A stretch of DNA of 64,000 bases from contig NC_035162.2 of NCBI RefSeq assembly GCF_001659605.2, positions 8,203,248-8,267,247 of the forward strand, written 5' to 3'. Numbering within the stretch: position 1 is the stretch's first letter; every line of letters begins with the position of its first letter. The position numbers and the translations under genes are program-made. A model generated the notes under the pieces. It did not search any database, was not told the DNA's origin, and saw only the letters and a list, made by a program, of their open reading frames with translations. Positions 13,210 through 25,305 of the stretch are shown here, piece by piece. This stretch comes from Manihot esculenta. Lineage: Eukaryota; Streptophyta; Magnoliopsida; Malpighiales; Euphorbiaceae.

Positions 13210-16200
13210 CCATCCACAACTTTCAACAACAGGCCAACTCTTTTCTCATCTGTAAATATTGTAGCAAAGATGCCAACGCAATATTCCAATCAGTTCAAGT
13301 TTGAAGCCCAGATGCTGAAATTGAAGAATTGGCCTGGCCTTCATATTTCACAGTGTTGGTGCCCAACTCCCACAAAGAATTTGGGAGTTTTAGTAATGAT
13401 ATTTTTTGAGCAAAGATGTGATGGAAGAGAGTGGGGCAAAAGGGTATGCCTGAATCAGCAGTCACCTTTCTGACTTGGATAAAGACACTGAAACAACAAG
13501 TTGTTGCAGCTAAATGAGAGCATAACAGCAAGTGGGTGCCTTAATTTTTACTTGATTTTATTTCCCTAATTGTTTTGAGGATGTAATAGTTTAATGTTTT
13601 CTCAAGTTGTTGGATTGTGTAGTCTAAACCTCTGCCTATTAATGCCAACTTTGATTACTTCATAATCCTTCGACCTCTTATCTAACTATTCTTTTTAATT
13701 TTTATTATTATATTAAAAAATTTTAATATAAAATAATCCATTTTGAAATTTACAATTTTTTTTTCTTTAGTTTGAATAATAAAATATATGATTTAATTTA
13801 AAAATGTGTAGTGATAAAAGAAAAGTGAACTCCCTCTCATTTTTTATAATCATAAATTTTAATTTTTTAAAATGAAAATGAATTATTGTAGTTTAATGTG
13901 AGGAGATGCTCCTCTTGTGAGTGGGATATTATATTCTTAATATTTTATCATTTTGGTGGGTTAATTTATTTTTGTTGGGCATCCACGAATCTGTGTGTTT
14001 GGTTGAAATTGAGGGTTGTGCCAGTCCTTGATTGACTAAGCAGGAGATTAGGCAGGAGTGGGCTACTGCCCACTGGGGGTAGGCTTTATGCAGAGCACCG
14101 AATCTCTTTGGTTTTGCAGAACCGCCGCCACTAATCAGGCTCCGAATCTGTCCCTACGCCTATTAAACTATACTTTGGGCCTTGTCATACTATACTACCT
14201 TCCAAAATGTAATCTTTCACCATCCCCACAATTTTATTCCTTTAGTCAATTTAGCCCTTGTTTGGAAACGTAGAATATAAAATTTAGAAGAAAAATATAA
14301 TATTTTCTATCTTTACAGTATTTAAATTGAAAAAAAAAAGGAAGAAAAGATAAAATAATACTTGGACCTCTTATTGATTTGAGGTCCAAGGGATAAAGAA
14401 GTAAAGGGATCAGTCAATTCTCTCAATTATATTTTCCTTTTCCACACGTGCACATACATATTATCACTTCATTTAAAATAATACTTTATTAATTAAAAAG
14501 CTGATAATTATCACCCAAAAAAATTTTAAATCTCTGTCTCCATGTATCACTGTCAATTTGGTTGCTTTCACATGGGAAATTAAGCTACTCCTTAGCAATT
14601 AGTGTATGAAAACATGAATATGTGATCTTAAGAAACACGCATGGATTTGTTGTCATGTCGAATTTAGTGTGTGAAATGTGATGTTTAATCTTTATTTTCT
14701 TCAATTCCATGACTAGGAAAAGCTAAATGCTCAGTTAGCACGTTCAAAGATTCTTGTCTTCACCCATAAGTGGATAAGGTAGTGCAATTAATCAATTCAA
14801 AAAGGCAATTCATTTTCTCAAGCATCGTTGATTTACTTGCTAGTGCCTTAAGATATATAATTATTATTAGGCTTAGTTATAATTAAAATTTAAATATTTA
14901 TGTGAATCTAATATTAAAAATAAATAAAATTTTAATACGTGTGAGCAAATTTAGTTTAAATGGTTTATAACTTTTTTTTATTTTATTTTTTTATTTTTTA
15001 ATAACGTATAATTGAAATATTCTACGGTGTCATCTGTCGCTATTATATAGAACTGTACGTATAGACGTACTTATCTTTTCGCCATCGTCAGACAGCCATT
15101 TAATTTACATCCGACGCTCACGCTGGTAGAGTCGTAGTATAACAAGATCTGTTTCTCATTGACCCATCAAGTCAGGGGATTTGATTCTTTTATGATGAGA
15201 TCGGCCACTAGTCTACTCAATCTGTCCAAATATAATTTGGATTGTGTGATGATGATCTAACTTGCACATTAAATTCTAATGGGTTTTGAGTACAAAAATC
15301 CAACCACCGTCTGAGTGGTAGAGTTCCAGCGATTTTCTTAAGTTTACTTAATTTTGTTAATTAATATTTATTTATAATATTTTTGTAATTTTATTCAAGT
15401 TATGATACTAATTTGATGGAATATATATTTATTGAGGAGCTACATCACAAAGAATGATTTATTTTAATATGGAAATGGTCAGTAGTGGGATCGATGCCGT
15501 CAAACGAACTTTATTAAAGAAGATTGGAGATGGCTACAAAATTCACTGAACTTTAAAAAAAAAAAAAATCTTATCCTTTACACGCACATGGAGGAGCCAT
15601 GGGAGACCTTAAGTTGAGATAGATGTTGATGGAACTGTGTGTATGTATATATATAGGAATTCAAAAGGAAAAAAGCACCCATTAGTCTCCTTATTGATAA
15701 GAAAGCTATTAATTGCCCAATTTTTGATAATTTCATCAAGTTATCACCCACTTTCCCCAAACCTATTTCATTCATATTTCTTATCTATCATCTTTGTATA
15801 TAAAGAGGATTGTTAATTAATTAATTAATTCTTGTTGTATGAGATAAACACTTGATTATTAAAAAAAATTATAATTAAAAATAATAAACTAAATTTGTAT
15901 GAGTTGAATCTTATTTAGATATGTAATTAATTTTTATTAAATTAATTAGTTACGAATTATCATACTAAATTATTCGTGTCATTTTTTTTAGTTTACTTTA
16001 AAATATCATTAATTTTGACAATTAACATAAATAAATATAATTTTATATGATCAATCGATGACTTTTTAAACTTTAATATTAATAAAATATTGCGGATTAA
16101 TTAAGATTTTGATTTTAATAGGAAAATGAGATTAATTAATTTAAAAAATTAAAAGTAGCAGAGAAAATTAAGAATAAGCATTAAAAGAGTTTTTAACAAA

Positions 16201-18272
16201 TCTAACTTTTATAATGGATTGTTTTTTAGATTAAAATCATTCTTATTACTTGGCAAAGCTGATACAGAAGTGTCCCACTCAAAAATGAAACAACCAACGA
16301 ATTTCAATGGAAGTGGCAAGTGAAGTGTGAGCTTTAATTTTTGTATAAAGCTTTTTCTGTGAGTGAATTCATACAACTGCATGTTTTCTTGTCATGTAAG
16401 CTTTTTGCTCTCAAAATTTTTATCTTTCTTTAAAGTTTTTGCACAACTTGTTCTTCAATTACATGGAAGCAGACCAAAAAAGAATAGGAAAAATTACGTC
16501 CCCATTGCTTTGGAAATCAAAATTTCTTCAAATTCATTTTTATAATAATGGGATGCAACTAAGATTTAAATTTATGACTTTTTCAGTATTAAAAACAATA
16601 TTTAATATTAAAAAAATATATGTATTTTCACTTTAAAATTTCAAATATATAAAAGCAACACGGCTCAAATTTAAAATTTTTATTTTAGTTATTTCAATTA
16701 GTATAGAATATATATAACACTTATGAAAAAAATTTAACGTTAATTTTTTAAAATAGTAGAACTTACATATGATGATGTGTGCACACGCAAAATCCTTTAT
16801 TCTATGTACCATCATTTTCATTTCTTTGTCTTGAGGCATAATCATTTTTATTCACTCCATTAATTTTAATTGTTAAATATTAAAAAAAATTATAAATTAT
16901 TTTTAATATAAAAAATTTTAATATATTTTTTAAAATTAAAAATTAACTAATTAATTTTCCCATACGATTAAATAATAAATTTTATTTATATAAATCAAAT
17001 TATTCACTCCATATGTACAATTTTGCTTTCCTTTCCGGTTCGTTGTTGGACTTTGCCACCCGAATAAGCAATTAATTGTTTACATGGTTGTAGGATCAAG
17101 TATGCACATTTGGGCCTTGTGCTTCCATTTATATCCTCCCAATTGCTTCCTTGCCAGTATAGAGCAAATAATTATTTTTTAATATTTTTATGATAAAAAA
17201 AAATTACTATTTAATCTTTCTAATTTAATAAAATTAATTGTTTATTCATTTTACTTACGAAAAATTATATTAAATAGTTGTTATCTAATTACTATTTAAT
17301 CTCTTTCATTAATTATAGAATGTAAATAGTTATTATTTTAGTATTATAAAATTTAAATAATTATATTTTAAAATTGTAAATATTAATTAAAAATAAAAAT
17401 ATTTTTTAATAATGTATTATACCTGCAAATTACAAATAACTGAAATAAGTAAAATTAAATTATTGAAAAAATATATCCGAGTAAATATGAGAGTTTTCGA
17501 ATTTTATTACCTCAAGTTTTAATTTTTATTTAAAAAAAATATTATTAATGTATTTTTTAAAATAAAAAAACTAAAATTTTATTTATTTTGAGAAAAATAT
17601 TTTTTATATATTTTTTTAATATTTAAAATATTTTAAAAAATAATTTTTTTAAAGAAAATAACTTTCTAAAAAAAATATTTTTACATTTTAAAAATTGTAT
17701 TAATATTATTATATATAAATTTAGTAATATAAATAAAAAATAATTTTTTTTATAAAATACTTTTATATTAATACACGAATTATTTTTCGCAAATAAAGAT
17801 TGCGTTAATTTAGTTTATTTTGTAAAAAAATTAACTTTGTAAAAATGTGTAATTTTTTTAATGGGCACATAAAAATCTGTAAAAAAAAAAACAAAGGAAA
17901 ACTGTCCCACACGCATAATCATGGATTTGAGTCGGAAAATACAAAAAGATTACAAGTTGATGAGCCAATCTAAACAATAATTTCATAAAGTAATAATGTG
18001 CAATTAATTATTCTCTCATTCCTGAACCGTTCAAAAGAAGAACGATGTCGTTTAATCCAATAAGAAGGAAAGATCTGGTGCAGCCGACAAGCACTGGAGC
18101 AGATTTTTATCAGTTAACCGACCAAGTGAATTAACACATTGGTGACACGTGACCCTTTAAAGCAGATTCTAAGTAGACCAGAAACAGACGAAAAATCTTT
18201 CCCAAGTGGATTTTTCTTTCCTCTTCGCCTCTCATTGTGGCGGTCTGTTCTTCGATACCTCTCCTCTGTTCT
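13210..18272. other. 5-kb AT-rich spacer between the two thaumatin-like genes
   Basis: Mostly AT-rich with many poly-A and poly-T runs and no supported gene. A moderately GC-richer island at about 15030-15330 (with ACGTATAGACGTAC and ATCCGACGCTCACGC) differs from its surroundings and may be a relic of a transposon, but no paired ends were found. From about 17920 the promoter region of the second thaumatin-like gene begins. Confidence 0.5.
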
Positions 18273-18280
18273 TATAAATA
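18273..18280 (+). promoter_or_regulatory. TATA box of second thaumatin-like gene
   Basis: TATAAATA followed by CT-rich sequence and a GA run, 332 bases upstream of the main start codon. The same octamer serves the first paralogue. The leader would be about 300 bases, unusually long next to about 80 for the paralogue. Confidence 0.65.
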
Positions 18281-18359
18281 CCGGACCTCTCTAGCCTCCG
18301 GTTGAGATTCTCCTCCACCAGAGAGAGAGAGAGTGGAGTTTAATCTTTGTGAAAATTTT

Positions 18360-18521
18360 ATGGGTGGTAATTCATTTCAAGAGATTTTTCATTCATCTTC
18401 TATTCCTGCCATCTATTGTAGCGAAATACCCTGTTTCGGTTACTATTCTTCCTCTGTTTTTCATTACCTTTCCATTAATTACCAATCACATCATCAACAC
18501 AAATGTCTACCCATTAATTAA
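18360..18521 (+). other. Upstream open reading frame in the leader of the second thaumatin-like gene
   Basis: ATG at 18360 opens a 53-codon frame ending at 18521, between the TATA box and the main ATG at 18612. The predicted peptide has no recognisable domain. If the leader is not spliced here, this frame would lower initiation at the main start. Whether it is translated cannot be told from sequence. Confidence 0.35.
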
Positions 18522-18611
18522 TCGCCGTCTACTCACAGCTATTTTCCTTCTTATGCTTGCCTTACTAACCAAAAAAGAATTGTTTGCTTCAACCGCTTGA
18601 TTAATAAAAAC

Positions 18612-19951
18612 ATGGCTTCTTTATTCTCCTCTGTTTCTTGTTCTTGCACTGTAGTTCTCTGCCTGGTTCTTTTCATTTTCAGAGGTGAATTGCATCTCCT
18701 TTTTCCTTTTTCTTTTTTTCTCTTTTGAATTAGTCTAATGATGCATATTGAGTGAATTATTGGCTGAAAATTCAATAACTAATACTGGGATTTATTAATT
18801 TTCAGGTGCTTCAGCTGCTACATTCACACTTGTAAACAAATGCGATTACAGTGTATGGCCTGGAATTCTGGGCAGCCCTAAACTAGAAACGACAGGCTTT
18901 GAGCTTCCCAAGGGCAGCTCTCGCACTTTCCAGGTACCGACAGGTTGGTCCGGTCGTTTCTGGGGACGAACTGGCTGCAATTTCGACGATTCCGGCCACG
19001 GCTCCTGCGCCACCGCTGACTGTGGCTCTTCCCAAGTCGAATGCAATGGCAACAGTGCTACTCCACCTGCCACCTTAGCTGAATTCACGCTCGGTACTGG
19101 TACACAAGATTTCTACGACGTCAGCCTCGTCGATGGCTATAACTTGCCAATGGTAGTCGATGTAAATGGAGGCTCAGGTGCTTGTGCGTCGACGGGATGC
19201 GTGACAGACCTTAACAGGAAGTGCCCGAATGAGCTGAAAGTTGAAGGCGGTGGAGCATGCCGGAGCGCTTGTGATGCGTTTGGGAACCCAGAGTACTGTT
19301 GCAGTGGCGCGTATAATACACCTTCAACTTGTAAACCTTCGACGTACTCGGAAATGTTCAAGAGTGCGTGTCCGAAATCATACAGCTACGCTTATGACGA
19401 TGCTTCCAGTACTTTTACGTGTACTGGCGCTGATTACAGGGTCACATTTTGCCCCAACTTGCCCAGGTAAGAACACTTGATTCATGCAAATCGGAGCAGT
19501 TATATCATGTGAAATTGACTATATAATATAATAAGTTAACAAAAAATTAATAACTATATAAATATAATCTAATAATAAATATAACAATAAGTTAGTATTT
19601 TTTAAAAAAAAATAACTATTTTTATTTAATTGTCTATTTTATATAGTACAATAACTTTATTGTATAATTTTTTCAATATGAGATTGTTTAATGGTATGAA
19701 CAGCTGAATTACTTTTTTACTAAATAAATAGCGTACGGTGAAAAAAATTGTGCAGTCTAAAATCAGCGAGAGATTCTTCTCCAAAGGCAACAGGGACAGT
19801 GCCAGCGGCAGTACAGGAGGCAGAGTTGGCAAGCTCATGGCTAGCAAGTTTGGCCACTGGGGATTCAACAAGAAGCTACCCACTTTCAGTTGTGCAATTT
19901 GCACTTGTTTTGGTGACATCTTTGATTCTTTGGTACAATATTGGATTGTAG
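18612..19951 (+). CDS. Thaumatin-like protein, probable GPI-anchored, second tandem copy
   Basis: PR-5-family secreted protein and paralogue of the gene at 11929. Three exons, 18612-18684, 18806-19466 and 19756-19951 (GT-AG), at the same splice positions and phases as the first copy, join to 309 residues. A signal peptide occupies about residues 1-24. All 16 thaumatin cysteines are present, with GWSGRFWGR, AEFTL, DFYDVSLVDGYN and YCCSGAY. The exon 3 tail is Ala/Ser/Thr/Pro-rich and ends with VVQFALVLVTSLILW, a typical GPI-signal hydrophobic end; its sequence differs strongly from the first copy's tail while the fold domain is well conserved. The ATG at 18612 is chosen because it directly precedes the signal peptide. 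Separate TATA boxes show the two copies are independently transcribed. Confidence 0.9.
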
Positions 19952-21184
19952 CTAGTCTCTCTCCCTAATCCATCACCTTTGAGATTGGCAATCAATACTT
20001 TTTGTGACGAAAAGAAAGGGGAGAGAAGGAATCAATAATCAACATATATGTATGGGGACCAATCAAATCATATTTGTAAGCAAAACCCACTTCCAAAATG
20101 ATGCATATATTTATATTAATTAGTTTAGAAATAAAAATTAGTGTATTTCTCTTTTATCTTAGATCATTTGCTTGTATTTTCTTTTCTCTCTTTTCTATGG
20201 TCCTGCAGTGGCCTTCAAAGTTAAAAGTAAAAGAAAGGATAGGATAATTTAAGAAAGTAGAGATAAGGAAACATTCAATATTTGCTTTTATATTTTAGCC
20301 TAGTAAAAATAAACTTATAAAATAATTTTAATCTTTTATTTGTTTTAATTTTGTTCAACTCTTTCCATTGGTTATGAGTCAAAATACAAGTAAAGAAGCT
20401 GTCTATTTCAAGTACCATGGAACAAAATCTAAGATATTCATTCGTTATTTTATTAAAGTTAAGCTTTAAGAGGCCAAAATTAAATTTTAATATTTTATTA
20501 GTATTTGCATTTACTTTCAAAATTTTTTCTTCCCGAGTGAAATAATATCTTGAGATATTAATAACAATCATTACTTTCTTGGAAATTTTTTTCCTTCTGA
20601 AGATTTGATCAATTGGCGGTTAGTGGCATTTGAAAAGTGAAAAAGATTGGGATTTTAAAAAATAAAAATAAAAAATAGAAAATTTATATTATAGGTTTAG
20701 AGATAACGGTGAAGAAAAGACAAGAGTGGCAATAGAAATTCAAGTCGTGGCAGATAAGTTTTGCAATTCAAAAAATCTCAATTACTTGCTGATACATGCT
20801 TCTATTATGAATATTCAACAACGATTGGTCGGGAAAAAAAGACAAGTGGGATTTCTTAGAAGTATAGCATCAAATTCAATCAAGGAAACAAGTGATGCAG
20901 AGGCAATTTTCATATGTGCCAATGTTGGAAACTTTTGGGGCAAACACTGTAGTAAGAGAAGGAAATAAAGTTGAAGAAGCCAATGTAAGGTTGTCCCATT
21001 TGCAGGTTCCAGTCTTTGGCGGAGTTGAGGTGAGAGGTGATGCTTCACCAACTCAACTTGTAAAGTAAACAAACCCACCTTTTAACTTGAAGATATCAGA
21101 AGATTTCTATGCTTTCAACTTTAATTTTTCCCAACCCCTCAGCATATCATTAAGGTTTTTTTAATTATTTATTTATATTAGTTA
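19952..21184. other. Spacer downstream of the second thaumatin-like gene
   Basis: 3' UTR followed by AT-rich sequence. A frame at about 20726-20968 has no ATG start and no recognisable motif, so it is not called. The right end borders the decayed copia element. Confidence 0.5.
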
Positions 21185-21216
21185 GGTCAGAGCTGTATAT
21201 ATAAACTCAATCTCCT

Positions 21217-21450
21217 TTGCCACCATGTACATGTGGTGGAGCCAAAGAAGTTGCAGAAATACCTAACAGAGGAAAACTCATGCAATTCTTGATTGGATTA
21301 ACTGATGTATTTGATCAAGCAAGAAATCAAATCTTGCTTCTTGGTCCCCTGCCTTCGATAAATAAGGCGTATTCTATGATCATGAAAGTAGAAGCTCATA
21401 AACAAGTAATGAATTCTTGTTCACAAGTTGTTGAGTCTGTGGGACTGTAG
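21217..21450 (+). pseudogene. Copia gag fragment
   Basis: Encodes a piece of the copia gag domain (CTCGGAKEVAEI, LMQFLIGLTDVFDQARNQIL, LPSINKAYSMI). It lacks the N-terminal part. Just downstream a zinc-knuckle-like segment (CTDCNLEGHVSF) has lost its last cysteine. An in-frame stop ends the fragment. Confidence 0.8.
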
Positions 21451-21867
21451 GTACATTCACATGGTTTCAAGAAAGAATCAAAGAAATTTGAGAAAAAGAA
21501 AGGTTATTGTACTGACTGTAATCTTGAAGGTCATGTAAGTTTTAGATTAGTAGGATATCCTGAATGGTATAAAGGCAAGAAGTACGCAAGAGGCAATCAA
21601 CAGCAGCCAAGATCCAGTGTTTCTAATGAAGCCAACAGGCGTACAGCCTACATGGCAAATACTCCTATGGAAGATTTTCCAGTTGATGGATCTAGCAAGA
21701 TTAATGAAATCAGTTGCTTACTTGGAACGCTGCAGCAAGAAGTGAAAAATGCTGATCAAAGGAAAGGGACCAATGGCAGCTTCAGCAACTGCAAGTCCCT
21801 ATCATGGTGTTGGTAAATATACTCACTACAGCATGAATCATGCTGTACTAAGAAATTTACAAGAGAT

Positions 21868-23137
21868 TCTTGGATAATTGACACAGGAGCCACTGACCAT
21901 GTGACCAGCAACAAAAGCCTGCTTACTTCAAACAACAGTCTCCTATCTCCCATAAACATGCACCTACCAAATGGCACGATATCTCAAGTTCGTATTCCTG
22001 GAAGCGTGCATCTAGATCCATCTGTCAATGCTTGATACTCTGTTTGTAGCTAATCGCTACAACTTATTGTCTGTGTCAAAACTGCTGCGAACTACTGAGT
22101 TGTCGCTCACGTTTACCACTGATTGTTGTTTTTTCCAGGACTAGAGGACTAAGAATGTTGTGGCTGTAGCACCTCTTGTACAGGGTCTTTACATTCTGGA
22201 TGATCACAGCTTTCAAGTGGATACTATACAAAGACATCTCTCCAACTTTCATTCTGTAAATACCATACTTCCTATTGACAGTATTAATAAAGGAAGTTCA
22301 ATTTGTAATTCAGCTGTGGATTTCTCTGTATTACATACAAGACTCGGTCATGCTTCTATTAAAAAGATGAAACATATTTTTCACATTTCTTTCACTAAAG
22401 CTGATTGTCATATATGTTCCATTGCAAAAATGCATCGCCTGCCTTTTTTACATAGCACTTCCCATTCGTCAGAACCATTTCAGCTGATCCATATAGATGT
22501 CTGGGGACCATATTGGGTGCGCTCTGCCACTGGTGCACAGTTTTTTTTTTTAACCATCGTAGATGACTTTAGCAGGGCTGTCTGGAAATATATGATGCAG
22601 TATAAGAGTCAAGCCTTTCAGAACATTAAAATCTTTGTACAACTTGTTGAAACTCAATATAACACCTCTGTCAAAACTATATGTACTGATAATGGTGGAG
22701 AGTTTGTCAATTCACACTGCAAAGAATTTTTTTCAGAAAAAGGGATTGCTCATCAGCTCACATGTCCGTATACTCCACAGCAAAATGGAGTCGTTGAACC
22801 AAAACACAGGCATCTATTGGACATTGCACGAGCTCTCAAATTTCAAGCTTCAATTCCTTATTATTTGTGGTCTGAATGTGTCTTGGCTGCAGCTTATATA
22901 ATTAACAGGTTACTTGTAGAAAAACTGTCTTGGAAGAGCCCCTATGAAATGTTACACAACAGGCAACCCTCATATGAACATTTGAAAGTGATAGGCTGCT
23001 TGTGCTATGATGCAAATATTACACCTCAGAAAGACAAGTTTGCTGCTCGGGCCATAGCATCAATCTTCATTGGTTATTCTTTGCATCATAAAGCTTACAA
23101 GCTCTATGATATTCATACACACTCCATTTTTTGTTAG
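21868..23137 (+). pseudogene. Copia protease and integrase remnant
   Basis: A protease active-site motif (WIIDTGATDH) lies near 21870, with a frame break before the long open frame from 22160. That frame carries the GAG-pre-integrase zinc motif (LGHASIKKM then CHICSIAKMH) and the integrase core with its acidic residues in HIDVWGP, CTDNGGEF and QNGVVEPKH. It also carries the LWSECVLAAAYIINRL and GCLCYDANI segments. The frame stops at 23137. The conserved Arg after the last catalytic Glu is replaced by Pro. Confidence 0.85.
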
Positions 23138-23466
23138 CCGTGATGTCATATTTTATGAATCGGTTTTTCCATTTAAATCTCATTCTTCTACAGAAATTGG
23201 TCCTACTATTCCATGCCCTTTCGTGGATTCAATGTCTCACAGTCCAGAAACTGTTGCTCCTACCATTCCAGAAACTGCAATTTTAGCACCTGTTGATCAA
23301 ACTTCACCTCATGAAGATTCATCTACTGTTACTCTTACAGTACGAAGATCAGTTCGACAACATGCCGAGCCATCATGCTCAGTGATTTTGTTCATTTGGC
23401 AGTTAGACACTCTTCTACTCTCAATACAAATGTATTGCAACCTGTCTCTTTTAATCCAAATTATTG

Positions 23467-23706
23467 TTCTTATGTGCATAATGTAGCTGTTGTACCAGAA
23501 CCTGTTGCCTATTCCAAGCATCCCAAGATCCCAGATGGATAGAAGCAATGCAACAAGAAATACAAGCCCTTGAAACAAATGAGACATTCTTATGTGCATA
23601 ATGTAGCTGTTGTACCAGAACCTGTTACCTATTCCAAGCATCCCAAGATCCCAGATGGATAGAAGCAATGCAACAAGAAATACAAGTCCTTGAAACAAAT
23701 GAGACA
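23467..23706 (+). repeat. 120-bp tandem duplication inside the copia RT start
   Basis: Units 23467-23586 and 23587-23706 are identical except for two substitutions. The unit contains the WIEAMQQEIQALETNET-type N-terminal end of copia RT, so this segment is present twice in frame. Confidence 0.9.
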
Positions 23707-23720
23707 TGGATGCTAATAGA

Positions 23721-24517
23721 ACATGTATTAATCTATTTATCACACGATATTTAAATGAAATAAATACAAGCCTTTGAAATTATAAGCGGCCTCTAACAAG
23801 ACGTTGTAATTACCCAATTAATATGAGAATTGATAGTCTGATAAAGTCTAATAAACATAATATGTACTAATCTTTTTGTTACACGATATCTAGTTTGAAT
23901 ATATAAGTAATGGTCAATGTCAAATTCATAATGTTCAAACTTATGATTTCTCGATCTCTAAATAGACTGATAAAACAAAATGATATTGATCACATTATCA
24001 ATTTATTTGAACACCGCCATGCATTTCTCAATCTCACTTGTCGAGGGGTCCATAAGATATTTCTCTAAAAGATAAAATTAAATTCTATCTATTATACTCG
24101 ATCGTAATCTTTACGATTATCCGATTAAAGATAATGTTTGGTTATGTCATAACAGTCCTTGTGGAAACTATGACAATCTTAAATCAAATGATTAAAATAT
24201 AACTATCTTGAGATTCGAGTACTTATAACAATAACCCATGTAGTGATCTCAATGTGAGTTCATCTAATACTTTGTTCTCTAATAAACATTTATAATTATT
24301 GATTTATATTAATATACACATAATATTTTCATAATTATCAATCAATAATCATACTAGTCATATTTTATTATTATCATTATAATAATAAGTAATTAAAGAT
24401 ATTAATCATTATTATGCAACATGCAAATAAATAATAATGAAAATAAAACCTCTTTTATTAATAAACAAATTACCTACAAAAAGTTCAAGATAATGACTTA
24501 GGACAAATATACTAACA
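23721..24517. mobile_element. LTR-like AT-rich insert replacing the copia RT core
   Basis: Between the RT start (ETWML) and the RNase H remnant lie about 800 bases without RT similarity. The right edge reads TACTAACA, so the minus strand begins TGTTAGTA, as many LTRs do, and the strand after it (TTTGTCCTAAG) resembles LTR starts of other copia families. The left edge and a target duplication could not be fixed. Confidence 0.35.
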
Positions 24518-24534
24518 AAATCTTGTCCTTCCAA

Positions 24535-25143
24535 AGGATTATATTTTCCTACTAACAGTAGCTTAGAATTACAAGCTTATTATGATGTTGATTGGACTTA
24601 TGTTCTTTTTCACACAAATCCTTAACTCGATATTGCATTTTCCTGGGAGGTGCTCTTATCTCATAGAAAACAAAGAAGCAGGCTACTATTTCCAAATCAT
24701 TAGCTGAGGCAGAATATCATGCAATAGCTACTGTGATCTGTGAATTACTATGGCTCTCATATCTTTTGAAAGATTTTCAAATTCTTGTTAAGCAATGCAA
24801 TAGCTACTGTGATCTGTGAATTACTATGACTCTCATATCTTTTGAAAGATTTTCAAATTCTTGTTAAGCAGTCCATTTTTATTTCCTATGATAACAAGAC
24901 TGCTCTTTATATTTCTGCAAATCTGATTTTTCACGAATGTACAAAATATCTCGATATCGACTGTAACCTTGTGCATGATCAGTTTCAAAAGAGTTTCATT
25001 TTTTCATCTCATGTTAGCTCCTCTCTACAATTAGCAGATATGTTTACTATGCTTCTTTCTCCTTCATCCCATCTCCACGCTATCTCCAAGTTGTTACTGG
25101 TTGACGTATATATCTCCTCCTGCTCCAACTTTGAGGGGATGTA
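24535..25143 (+). pseudogene. Copia RNase H remnant with 76-bp tandem duplication
   Basis: Motifs of copia RNase H are readable across several frames: a GLLFPTNSSLELQAYYDVDW-like start, EYHAIATVICELLWLSYLLK, YDNKTALYISANLIFHECTK and SSLQLADMFT. A 76-bp unit is duplicated at 24721-24796 and 24797-24872; 76 is not a multiple of three, so it shifts the frame. The end abuts the polypurine tract and 3' LTR. Confidence 0.8.
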
Positions 25144-25305
25144 GAGATAGGTGTAATTCTGTTGCACTAATAACAATAATTGTTTTAGGCTGTTAGTATT
25201 AATAGAAGAGCTGGCACTTTCCCATTGGTCAGAGCTGTATATATAAAATCATGTATACAACGAATGCAATACACATTTTTTCTCTGATAGCTTTCACAAG
25301 GAGGA

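Larger units (their letters stand above)
21185..25305 (+). mobile_element. Degenerate Ty1/copia retrotransposon
   Basis: In order on the + strand are gag, protease, integrase, the start of RT and RNase H remnants, the copia order. A 21-bp direct repeat ending in TATATATAAA occurs at 21185-21205 and 25227-25247 and marks shared LTR sequence. The 3' LTR appears to start TGTAGAGATAGG at 25140, directly after a polypurine tract (TTTGAGGGGA) that ends the RNase H frame, and to run about 165 bases. The 5' LTR is truncated and the N-terminal gag is missing. Frames are broken throughout, the RT core is absent and two tandem duplications disrupt the RT and RNase H parts. This is a dead copy. Confidence 0.85.

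Noticed and set aside
15030..15330. GC-richer island between the thaumatin-like genes as a transposon
   Set aside because: Suggestive composition, but no terminal repeats, target duplication or domains were found.
20726..20968. 80-codon + strand frame before the copia remnant
   Set aside because: No ATG start and no recognisable motif; could be non-coding transposon debris.
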